Source: Arthrobacter sp. D5-1
GTDB lineage: Bacteria > Actinomycetota > Actinomycetes > Actinomycetales > Micrococcaceae
Length of the DNA: 64,000 nucleotides
Direction: 5' to 3'
Assembly (NCBI RefSeq): GCF_017357425.1
Contig: NZ_CP014571.1
Span: 2,480,001-2,544,000 of the forward strand
In this document: positions 43,804 to 51,021 of the stretch, in pieces
Layout of the letters: the number at the start of each line of letters is the position of its first letter
Numbering within the stretch: the first letter of the stretch is position 1
The notes under the pieces: model-generated
What the model saw: only the letters and a program-made list of their open reading frames with translations
What the model was told of the DNA's origin: nothing
Databases searched by the model: none
Translations under genes and position numbers: made by a program

Positions 43804-44640
43804 TCAGGGCACGGTAAAGACGTTGATCCGGAATTTCGCGGTGGTGGACACAGAACCAGTGGGCTCACCCATCTGTCCCTGATCCCGGAGATGGTGGCCG
43901 GCAGGACCCATGTAGGCGAGGTCGCCCAGCTGCGGTCCGGTCAGCTCCAAGGGCACATCCAGTCCGTACACCGCAGCGGGGCTGAAATACTCCTTCATGG
44001 TGTCAGCCAGACGTTCCTCCTTGCCCTCTTCGATGCCCAGCATTCCTGTCCTGGCAGCAACCTCGGCGAGATGGCCCGGCCGGGGTGTCACCACGATCAG
44101 TTTCCCGCCTGGGCGGGTGACCCTCGCGAACTCGGCTGGGTTGCGCGGGGCAAAGACCACCATGACCACGTCCACCGAATTGTCAGCCACCGGTAATGGA
44201 CGCCAAATGTCCCACACGAGGTTTGCCGCCTGGGGGTTGAGCCGGGCCGCCCTGCGGAGCGCGAACTTGGAGATGTCCAGGCCGATCGCAGCAGCCCCGG
44301 ATTCTTCGACAACCGCGTGGAGGTAGTGACCTGTGCCGGTGCCTGCATCCAGAACCACCGCACCGGGAAGGCGGAGCGCGCCGGCCGCTTCTTCGGCGAC
44401 GGCGGCGGCTAAAGCAGCGTAGTGGCCTGCGTCCAGGAACCGGTGACGTGCTGCCACCATGGCTGCAGTGTCGGATTCAAAGACTGTTCCCTTGCCTGTC
44501 AACAGATTGAAGTACCCCTGTTTGGCGGAGTCGAAAAGGTGCCCGGACGCGCAAGCCAACGTCCTCTGCGGATCTTCCTTCAGCTGGAGCGCTCCTTGGC
44601 ACAGCGGACAACGGAGGGCAGCGACGGCTTCGGACAACAT
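43804..44640 (-). CDS. RlmA-type 23S rRNA (guanine-N1-)-methyltransferase
   Basis: 278 aa from the ATG at 44640; a longer upstream frame overlaps the divergent peptidase gene and is rejected. The N-terminal zinc module C-P-L-C ... C-A-S-G-H-L-F-D-S-A-K-Q-G-Y-F-N-L-L is diagnostic of RlmA (RrmA) enzymes, followed by motif I V-V-L-D-A-G-T-G-T-G-H-Y and motif IV V-F-A-P-R-N. It methylates N1 of a guanine in helix 35 of 23S rRNA (G745 or G748), which in Streptomyces affects tylosin sensitivity (TlrB). A TAGGAT hexamer 8 nt upstream suggests a leaderless message. Confidence 0.88.
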   Translation of the reverse strand: MLSEAVAALRCPLCQGALQLKEDPQRTLACASGHLFDSAKQGYFNLLTGKGTVFESDTAAMVAARHRFLDAGHYAALAAAVAEEAAGALRLPGAVVLDAGTGTGHYLHAVVEESGAAAIGLDISKFALRRAARLNPQAANLVWDIWRPLPVADNSVDVVMVVFAPRNPAEFARVTRPGGKLIVVTPRPGHLAEVAARTGMLGIEEGKEERLADTMKEYFSPAAVYGLDVPLELTGPQLGDLAYMGPAGHHLRDQGQMGEPTGSVSTTAKFRINVFTVP

Positions 44641-44647
44641 GGCTTCA

Positions 44648-44653
44648 ATCCTA
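44648..44653 (-). promoter_or_regulatory. leaderless -10 hexamer of the rRNA methyltransferase gene
   Basis: TAGGAT on the minus strand, then 7 nt and the ATG at 44640. Confidence 0.4.
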
Positions 44654-44696
44654 CGGCTGGACGGAGTGTCAGGTGCCGGGCGCCGGGCTCCCGGGC

Positions 44697-44702
44697 TAGG
44701 CT
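44697..44702 (+). promoter_or_regulatory. leaderless -10 hexamer of the S9 peptidase gene
   Basis: TAGGCT, then 7 nt and the GTG at 44710; no ribosome site. Confidence 0.45.
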
Positions 44703-44709
44703 CACCCTC

Positions 44710-46737
44710 GTGAAACCCGAGCAACTGCCACTGCTGAACTCCGTGTCCGCCCCTGCCATCCACCCCGATGGGACCAAGGCGGTGGTTTCTGTCACCAGGC
44801 CGGATTTTGACGCAGACAGTTATGTTGGCCAACTGTGGACGGTCCCCTTGGACACCACCAAACACCCGCGTCGCATTACCCGCGGCTTCAGGGACAGTTC
44901 GCCTGCCTTCTCACCCGACGGCCTTGTCCTGGCCTTCCTCCGGAGCGATCCGGACGGCAAGCCGCAAATATTCGTCGTGGAGGCTGCCGGCGGCGAGCCG
45001 CAGCGGATCACGGATCAGCACACCGGAGTGGCAGGATTCGTGTGGGCGCCCGATTCGCACCGGATTGCTTTCCTGGCGCGCGTCCCGGAACAAGGACGTT
45101 ACGGAACGGTGGAGGGTGTGACCTCCGGCGGCGAGGATGCCCGACTGCTCACTGCGAACCAGTACAGAATGAACGGCGTGGGGTACACCTCCGATCAGCG
45201 CCAGCAGGTCTTCGTTGTTGAAGTACCGGAATTGGGCGGTGAGCCCGCGGTAGCGCCCCGTGGGCGCGCGGCCCACGAACGGCCAGCACCTGCTGCGCCC
45301 GGGATTCCAGCGGCCAGGCAACTGACGTTTGGTGATTCAGACCACGAGTCCCCGTGCTTTTCTGCCGACGGCGCGCACCTCTACTTCGTGGCGGCGCTGC
45401 ATGAAGGGCACGACGACGATCTTGTCACCTCGGTTTACAGGGTGGAGGCCGGCGGAAGCCAGCCGTCCGTCGTCGAACCATCCAATGCAGGCCTTCAAAC
45501 CGTCACCGGCGTCCGGACCTCCTTGGATGGACGCTGGCTGTTCTATACCGCCCAGGACCTGGGCACTACAGGCAAGGACTTTGTTGCCCGGAACGGTGTC
45601 CTGTACGTCATGCCGGTGGACGGGGGAGAAGCAACGGCCCTGACCGATGAAGAACATCTGGACGTTTCAGGGCCTTTGGAACCGAGCGGACCTGCCAGCG
45701 TGCTTGTCCTGAATACCGCCCTGGGCAGCGTTGAACTGCTCGACGTTCCCGCCGATGGCGAGATCATGCCGCTGGTCCATGGTGCCAGGGTAGTCATTGG
45801 CGCAACGGTTGCCGCCAACGGTGAGATCGCCGTGAGTCTCGCGGACGCTTCAACCATGGGCGACGTCGCTTCCCTGGTTCGTGGGGAACTGCGCTTGTTG
45901 ACCGACTTCTCAGCCGCGCTCAGGAACAATTCCCGCGTCAGCGAGCCCTTGGACTTCGACACCGAATCCTCTGATGGGCATCCGGTGCATGGTTGGCTGG
46001 TCCTGCCGGACGGGCCCGGACCGCATCCGGTGCTGCTGTCCATCCACGGTGGTCCATTCGCCCAGTACACGGGAGCTTATTTCGATGAAGCGCAAGTCTA
46101 CGCTGCCGCCGGATACGCAGTAGTGATGTGCAATCCCCGTGGCTCAGCCGGTTACGGCCAAACGCACGGCCGCGCCATCAAAGGGCGCATGGGAACCTTG
46201 GACATGCAGGACGTGCTGGCATTTCTGGATGCGGCCTTGGCCGCCCATAGCACGGTGCTGGACAAGGACCGGGTGGGCATCATGGGTGGTTCCTACGGGG
46301 GTTACCTGACCGCCTGGACCATCGCCCACGATCACCGCTTCAAAGCAGCAATCGTTGAACGCGGATTCCTGGACCCGGTCAGCTTCGCGGGGTCCTCGGA
46401 TATCGGCTGGTTTTTCGGCGGTGAGTACACGGGTGGCACTCCTGAGCAGATGACGGCCCAGAGCCCCATGGCAGTTGTGGGTGCCGTTCAAACTCCAACG
46501 CTGGTGGTGCACAGCGAAAACGATCTTCGATGCCCCATCGAACAAGGGCAGCGCTACTACTCACACCTGAAGGCCCAGGGCGTTGAGACCGCTTTGTTGG
46601 TTTTCCCCGGCGAGGACCACGAGTTGTCCAGGTCCGGGACGCCGCACCACCGCAAGCAGCGCTTTGACCACATCCTTGACTGGTGGGCACGGTATTTGCC
46701 TACTGCCTCGAATCAGGCGGAGGGCCAGGTGCACTAA
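44710..46737 (+). CDS. S9-family prolyl oligopeptidase/acylaminoacyl peptidase
   Basis: 675 aa from the GTG at 44710; the frame is open further upstream but overlaps the divergent gene. An N-terminal seven-bladed propeller with WD40-like/TolB repeats (S-P-A-F-S-P-D-G-L-V-L-A-F-L; F-V-W-A-P-D-S-H-R-I-A-F) covers an alpha/beta-hydrolase domain: nucleophile in G-G-S-Y-G-G-Y, Asp in H-S-E-N-D-L-R-C-P, His in G-E-D-H-E-L. It cleaves short peptides, perhaps releasing N-acyl amino acids. No signal peptide, so cytoplasmic. Confidence 0.92.
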   Translation: MKPEQLPLLNSVSAPAIHPDGTKAVVSVTRPDFDADSYVGQLWTVPLDTTKHPRRITRGFRDSSPAFSPDGLVLAFLRSDPDGKPQIFVVEAAGGEPQRITDQHTGVAGFVWAPDSHRIAFLARVPEQGRYGTVEGVTSGGEDARLLTANQYRMNGVGYTSDQRQQVFVVEVPELGGEPAVAPRGRAAHERPAPAAPGIPAARQLTFGDSDHESPCFSADGAHLYFVAALHEGHDDDLVTSVYRVEAGGSQPSVVEPSNAGLQTVTGVRTSLDGRWLFYTAQDLGTTGKDFVARNGVLYVMPVDGGEATALTDEEHLDVSGPLEPSGPASVLVLNTALGSVELLDVPADGEIMPLVHGARVVIGATVAANGEIAVSLADASTMGDVASLVRGELRLLTDFSAALRNNSRVSEPLDFDTESSDGHPVHGWLVLPDGPGPHPVLLSIHGGPFAQYTGAYFDEAQVYAAAGYAVVMCNPRGSAGYGQTHGRAIKGRMGTLDMQDVLAFLDAALAAHSTVLDKDRVGIMGGSYGGYLTAWTIAHDHRFKAAIVERGFLDPVSFAGSSDIGWFFGGEYTGGTPEQMTAQSPMAVVGAVQTPTLVVHSENDLRCPIEQGQRYYSHLKAQGVETALLVFPGEDHELSRSGTPHHRKQRFDHILDWWARYLPTASNQAEGQVH

Positions 46738-46767
46738 CCCAGCGGGCCGCTTGACCTGACCTGGCCG

Positions 46768-47442
46768 TCAGCGCAGGAAGCCCAGGCTCCGGCGTGCATC
46801 CTCGATCTCCGGAGTTGCCCAGCGGGCCGAGTGCTCCGCGTTACTGGACAACGACCTGATTTCGGCACGGTCCAGGTACAGCGTGCCGAGGAGATGGTCC
46901 GTCTCATGTTGCACTATGCGCGCCTGCCAGCCTGAGAACCATTCCTCCACTGGCTCACCCGCGGGCGTAACGTAGCTCAGTTCTACATTCCGGTGACGGG
47001 TCACCACAGCCTGGTAACCGTTGACGGAGAGGCAGCCCTCATAGAAGGAGGCCGTCTCCACCCCCAGCGGACGGCACTGCGGGTTCACGATGGCGAAAAA
47101 CTCCATATGCTCCCGATGCCGTACCGCGGCGGAGGCGGGGTCAAGATCGTACTGGTCCTCCAGCACGGCCAACTGCAGGGGGATGCCCAGCTGGGGTGCA
47201 GCCAACCCGACGCCGGGAGCGTCGTGCATCACCTCGCGCATCCGCTCCACCAACGCCATCAGTTCGACGTCGTCCAGCTGGCCATCGAAGGGGGCGGCGA
47301 GTTGACGCAGCACGGGGTGTCCAGCCTGGACGATCGTGGGAAGTTCTTCCGCATCAAGCAACCTGCGGACGGCGTCCCGGATCTGGGTGGGGTTGTAGTC
47401 CGTGGCTGGGCTCGCGGCCTCGTGATGAGGTTGATGGTTCAT
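46768..47442 (-). CDS. def: peptide deformylase
   Basis: 224 aa, somewhat longer than usual through an N-terminal extension of about 35 residues. The three PDF motifs are intact: G-V-G-L-A-A-P-Q (77-84), E-G-C-L-S-V (135-140) with the metal-binding Cys, and H-E-T-D-H (179-183). It removes the formyl group from nascent proteins. TAGGCT 7 nt upstream suggests a leaderless mRNA; divergent from the SnoaL-like gene, which has the same arrangement. Convergent with the S9 peptidase gene, with only 30 bp between stops. Confidence 0.95.
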   Translation of the reverse strand: MNHQPHHEAASPATDYNPTQIRDAVRRLLDAEELPTIVQAGHPVLRQLAAPFDGQLDDVELMALVERMREVMHDAPGVGLAAPQLGIPLQLAVLEDQYDLDPASAAVRHREHMEFFAIVNPQCRPLGVETASFYEGCLSVNGYQAVVTRHRNVELSYVTPAGEPVEEWFSGWQARIVQHETDHLLGTLYLDRAEIRSLSSNAEHSARWATPEIEDARRSLGFLR

Positions 47443-47448
47443 GGCACG

Positions 47449-47454
47449 AGCCTA
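47449..47454 (-). promoter_or_regulatory. leaderless -10 hexamer of def
   Basis: TAGGCT on the minus strand, then 6 nt and the ATG at 47442. Confidence 0.45.
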
Positions 47455-47481
47455 TCGCCATGCCAGTCTGTTGCGTTGGGC

Positions 47482-47487
47482 TAGGCT
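47482..47487 (+). promoter_or_regulatory. leaderless -10 hexamer of the SnoaL-like gene
   Basis: TAGGCT, then 6 nt and the ATG at 47494. Mirror image of the def promoter 28 bp away. Confidence 0.45.
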
Positions 47488-47493
47488 CGATGA

Positions 47494-47901
47494 ATGACCG
47501 ATTCATCTTCTTTGGACCACGTATTGGGGTTCGTCAGGACTGTTGAAGCCGGCGGCGGAGCTGCTGAGCTGCGGCCCTACCTTGCTGAGGACTTCCAACT
47601 CACGGAGTGGCCCCATGCGTTGTCCAAAACAGGTTCCACCAGGAACCTGCAGGACACTCTGGCCGGCGCCGACCACAGCAAGGACATTGTTGCCGATCAG
47701 CGTTTCGAGGTGGTCCGCACCACCAGCGAAGGCGACCGCGTGGTACTCGAGATGAACTGGTCGGCCACGCTGCTCCTTGACCTCCCGCACTGGGACCGCG
47801 GCGATACCATCAGGGCCAGGAGCACAGCGGTCTTTGAGCTGCGGGACGGGCTGATAGTCAGCCAGGATACGTACGACTGCTATTACACGACGCCGGAGTA
47901 G
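47494..47901 (+). CDS. SnoaL/NTF2-like small protein
   Basis: 135 aa, a single cone-shaped alpha+beta domain: a helical start (L-D-H-V-L-G-F-V-R-T-V-E-A-G), L-A-E-D-F-Q-L-T-E-W-P-H, a mid-chain V-V-L-E-M-N-W-S-A-T and the C-terminal strands V-F-E-L-R-D-G-L-I-V-S-Q-D-T-Y-D-C-Y, as in SnoaL-like and ketosteroid-isomerase-like proteins. The catalytic role cannot be told because the fold is used for many reactions. It ends directly against the convergent FAD-monooxygenase gene, but is transcribed away from the polyketide operon. Confidence 0.8.
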   Translation: MTDSSSLDHVLGFVRTVEAGGGAAELRPYLAEDFQLTEWPHALSKTGSTRNLQDTLAGADHSKDIVADQRFEVVRTTSEGDRVVLEMNWSATLLLDLPHWDRGDTIRARSTAVFELRDGLIVSQDTYDCYYTTPE

Positions 47902-49032
47902 CTAACGCATGGTGAAACGCCGTTCCACCACCCCTGCTATTGATGGAAGCCCGAGCACGCCGGCGAAGAACCTGTTCCGGGCGTCCATGACCGACGGTGG
48001 CAACGGCCTGCCCAGCGCCATGTTAAGTCCGGCCTGACGCGAAGCCCGTTGGGCCGCCTTTTTGCGGGACCGTTCGAAATGCTCCAGCAGCCGCCCCACG
48101 TCGGCCCCACCAAATGAAGCATCCATGATCGGTGCAAGTGCCGCGGCGTCCAACCAGCCCAGGTTCATGCCTTGACCACCGATCGGACTGATTTCGTGGG
48201 CGGCGTCGCCGAGCAACACCACCCGGCCGTGGACCATTCGCGCCGCAAGCCGGGACCGCACCTCGAAGGCACTCAGCATGGTGTTGCTGCGGGCGTCCGG
48301 AACTTCGCCCGTTCTGGCGCCGATCAGCTCAGCCAGCCCGGCCGCCGTCGTGCCCTTGTCGGGTGACCCCAGCCTCACCACCCATCGGCGCACCCCGTCC
48401 GGCAGCGGAAACGACTCCACAATCCCGGCCGGTTCCAGATAGAGGACGGCATCCGTGCCATGGGGAGTGGCATCAGCGAAATCACCCATGATGTAGCAGT
48501 CCGGATAGCTCCGTGACGGCAAGTGCGGCAGGATCCTTTGGCGGATCGCTGAGTGCGCCCCGTCTGCGGCTACCACCAACCGGGCGCGGAACTCCAGGCC
48601 TCCAACGGCTGAATCCGCCAAGACGCGCACGGACCTGAAGTCATCCACCACTTCCTGGACATCCGCACCGCGGACGATCGCCGCGGAGTCCAGATCCATG
48701 ACAGTCCTTTCCAGGACCTTTTCGGTAACCGTCTGCGGTACCGCAAGGATGAACGGGAAGTGGGGGTCGCCGTCGAACGCCAGCCGGGCAACCATGCGCC
48801 CCTGGCTGTAGGCAACTCCACGGTGGATATGAACGCCGGCTGCAATCAACTCTCCGGCAACCCCGGCGCGGGCCAGCTCCGCCAACGCCGGTGGATGGAT
48901 ACCGATGGCCCGCGAACTGTCACTGTGGCTGGCCCTCCGTTCCAGTATCCGCACCTGATGCCCTTGCTGAAGCAACAGGGCTCCCATGAACAGTCCCACG
49001 GGCCCGGCACCGACGATCACTACGTCAAACAT
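47902..49032 (-). CDS. FAD-dependent monooxygenase (polyketide-tailoring hydroxylase)
   Basis: 376 aa from the ATG at 49032, behind AAGGGAAGAGA; a longer frame overlaps the methyltransferase gene. FAD fold: V-V-I-V-G-A-G-P-V-G-L at the N terminus, D-G-x-type V-V-A-A-D-G-A-H-S, and G-D-A-A-H-E-I-S-P-I-G-G-Q-G-M-N-L-G for the ribityl/pyrophosphate contact. Group A aromatic hydroxylase type. It overlaps the methyltransferase stop by 8 nt; the trio of type III PKS, methyltransferase and flavoprotein parallels phenolic-lipid operons such as Streptomyces srsABC, so it may hydroxylate or oxidise an alkylresorcinol-type ring. Confidence 0.86.
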   Translation of the reverse strand: MFDVVIVGAGPVGLFMGALLLQQGHQVRILERRASHSDSSRAIGIHPPALAELARAGVAGELIAAGVHIHRGVAYSQGRMVARLAFDGDPHFPFILAVPQTVTEKVLERTVMDLDSAAIVRGADVQEVVDDFRSVRVLADSAVGGLEFRARLVVAADGAHSAIRQRILPHLPSRSYPDCYIMGDFADATPHGTDAVLYLEPAGIVESFPLPDGVRRWVVRLGSPDKGTTAAGLAELIGARTGEVPDARSNTMLSAFEVRSRLAARMVHGRVVLLGDAAHEISPIGGQGMNLGWLDAAALAPIMDASFGGADVGRLLEHFERSRKKAAQRASRQAGLNMALGRPLPPSVMDARNRFFAGVLGLPSIAGVVERRFTMR

Positions 49033-49756
49033 TCTCTTCCCTTGTTTCCGAATCCGGGCGCTCCTCGTGGACCAGCAGGTGATGCCAAAGACCATTTGCC
49101 TGGACCCTCCAACTCGCCGGAACGGTGGATGCCAGTTCCGCGGCGGTGTAGCTGCGCTTGATGGATACAAGGCCGTCGCCCCAGATAAAGGAGCCCAGGC
49201 CCAAGGGCCAGAAAAAGGCCATGAACAGCAGGTAGGAGACGTTGCTGCGTTTGAGGTCGTTGTGGAGGACGAGGCCGCGGCTGAGCGCCTCCGAGTCGCG
49301 CAGGACACCGGCGATCTGCCCGGCGTCGAGGTGGTGAAGGATGTGGTTGGAGATAACGAAATCGAACACCAGCCCTTCTGCGACGAGCTCGGAACTGTGT
49401 GCTTGACGGTAGGTGACACCCTCCATCGCGGGAAGCTTCGCGGCAAAGGCAAAAGCCCTGGCATCCGGATCGATCGCAGTCACAGTGAGACGGAAGCCAT
49501 CCTTCCGGGCCCACCCAGCAAGGCTCCGTGCCACGTCACCACTGCCGCACCCGATGTCCAACAGCGACGCTGCGCCCTTGGCAGCCAACACCGGGCGGAT
49601 CCTGCGGCGATAGGTACCGCTCCACCCCGAAAGAAGACTGTTGACCACCGGAAACCTGGCATAGGTCCGGGTGAGGCGGTCGGGGTCGCAGTCAGCCCTG
49701 TCCATCTCCTCCACAGACGACAGATCCCTGTCCCGAAGGGACCCCCAAGGACTCAC
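49025..49756 (-). CDS. class I SAM-dependent methyltransferase
   Basis: 243 aa; the GTG start overlaps the polyketide synthase stop by 4 nt (GTGA). Motif I is L-L-D-I-G-C-G-S-G-D-V-A-R-S-L, the acidic residue follows in A-I-D-P-D-A-R-A, and post-motif N-H-I-L-H-H-L is the typical H-H loop. The C-terminal region is hydrophobic (F-M-A-F-F-W-P-L-G-L-G), suggesting a lipophilic substrate. Inferred to O- or C-methylate the ring made by the PKS. Unlike SrsB of Streptomyces it is a soluble class I enzyme rather than an ICMT-type membrane protein. Confidence 0.85.
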   Translation of the reverse strand: MSPWGSLRDRDLSSVEEMDRADCDPDRLTRTYARFPVVNSLLSGWSGTYRRRIRPVLAAKGAASLLDIGCGSGDVARSLAGWARKDGFRLTVTAIDPDARAFAFAAKLPAMEGVTYRQAHSSELVAEGLVFDFVISNHILHHLDAGQIAGVLRDSEALSRGLVLHNDLKRSNVSYLLFMAFFWPLGLGSFIWGDGLVSIKRSYTAAELASTVPASWRVQANGLWHHLLVHEERPDSETREENV

Positions 49757-50889
49757 AGATCGGGGGAGACCAGCGTGAAGAGGCCCGTCTCCACCGTCAG
49801 GCCTGGACCGAACGCCATGGAACAGATACGTTCTTCGCGTTCGGTAGCGGCCTGGCCCAACATGTACTTCAGGACGAAGAGCACCGTAGCGCTGCTCATG
49901 TTGCCGTATTCACGCAGTGTCTCCCGGGCCGGAATCAATTGTTCCTGGGTTAGCTCCAGCTTGGACTCGACCTTGTCAAGGATGCTGCGGCCGCCCGGGT
50001 GGATGGCCCAATGGGTGATATCCCGGTAAGGGAGCCCAGCGAGATTGGGTTCCTTGGCGAGGAGTGGTTCCAATGCCCCTGTGATGTGTTCCTCGATGAT
50101 GTGGGGTACGTAGGAGCCCAGCACCATTTCGAATCCTTCGTCGCCGATGTTCCAGGCCATGGCTTCCTCGCCCACAGGCGTGAGAACCGTTTCGAAGTGG
50201 TCCAGCCTGATGACCGGTTCCGGTCCTTCGGGTTCCCGGGCCGTCACGACGGCTGCCGCCGCGCCGTCACCGAAGATGGCCGAACCCATGATGGTGTCGG
50301 GATCGTTGGAGGTGCGGACGTGAAGGGAGCAGAGTTCAACACAGATGACCAGGACCACGGCCTCCGGATCAGCCACGCAGAACTGTTTGGCGGCTTTGAG
50401 GGCAGGGAACGCGGCGTAGCAGCCCATGAAACCCAGGTGGTAGCGCTGGACGGCAGGGTTCAGGCCCAAGGCCCTGACAACCTTGTAATCGGGGCCCGGA
50501 TTGAAGAAGCCCGTACAGGACACGGTGATGACGTGGGTGATGTCGTCGAGGTCGATACCGGAAGCTTGGGCAACCGCCGTCTTTCCGGCCTCCACAAACA
50601 GCTTGGTGGCTTCGGTAGCGAAAATTTCGTTGCGTACTTTGGTGCTGGGGCTAAGGACCCTGTTGGTTTCGGGGTCGAAGAACTTGGGATTCTCCGGATG
50701 GGCATCAAGGCTGAGCTCGGCAACGGCCGTGTAGCGGGTGTCGATTGCCGCCGAGTCGAAACAGGTGGTGACCAGGCGCGTTCCCAGTCGTGTCAGGCCT
50801 GGTTGGGAGGCGAAGACTTCGCGGGCCTGCTGCTGCACGAGGATTGTTGGCGGAACTGCGGTTTCAAGGGACCTCACGTATACCGGCAT
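49753..50889 (-). CDS. type III polyketide synthase (chalcone/stilbene synthase family)
   Basis: 378 aa, complete. The catalytic triad is in place: Cys157 (L-G-F-M-G-C-Y-A-A-F-P-A-L), His297 (A-I-H-P-G-G-R) and Asn330 (Y-G-N-M-S-S-A-T). The loop G-F-M-G-C and the absence of plant-type G-F-G residues put it with bacterial long-chain-accepting enzymes that make alkylresorcinols or alkylpyrones from acyl-CoA or acyl-ACP starters and malonyl-CoA. First gene of a three-gene operon with overlapping starts and stops. Only 33 bp separate its start from the divergent small ORF upstream of the UvrA paralogue. Confidence 0.93.
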   Translation of the reverse strand: MPVYVRSLETAVPPTILVQQQAREVFASQPGLTRLGTRLVTTCFDSAAIDTRYTAVAELSLDAHPENPKFFDPETNRVLSPSTKVRNEIFATEATKLFVEAGKTAVAQASGIDLDDITHVITVSCTGFFNPGPDYKVVRALGLNPAVQRYHLGFMGCYAAFPALKAAKQFCVADPEAVVLVICVELCSLHVRTSNDPDTIMGSAIFGDGAAAAVVTAREPEGPEPVIRLDHFETVLTPVGEEAMAWNIGDEGFEMVLGSYVPHIIEEHITGALEPLLAKEPNLAGLPYRDITHWAIHPGGRSILDKVESKLELTQEQLIPARETLREYGNMSSATVLFVLKYMLGQAATEREERICSMAFGPGLTVETGLFTLVSPDL

Positions 50890-50922
50890 GCTTCATTCTT
50901 AGCGAGTAAACGGAGGAAGACA

Positions 50923-51021
50923 ATGGCAGAATCGAACTTACTGACCGAGGCTGGTCACGGAAAGCCAGGCGACGCCGACGGGGGACTGTTGGGCAGCGTC
51001 GCCCCACAGATGGAGAAATGA
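50923..51021 (+). CDS. 32-codon small ORF upstream of the UvrA paralogue
   Basis: A 32-aa peptide (M-A-E-S-N-L-L-T-E-A-G-H ... P-Q-M-E-K) with a near-ideal ribosome site CGGAGGAAGA 2 nt before the ATG-flanking CA. Its stop TGA overlaps the ATG at 51018 of the next gene (ATGA), the arrangement of a translationally coupled leader. It is Gly-rich in the middle and resembles no family I know. It may set the translation rate of the following gene, or be the remnant of a longer gene. Confidence 0.5.
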   Translation: MAESNLLTEAGHGKPGDADGGLLGSVAPQMEK

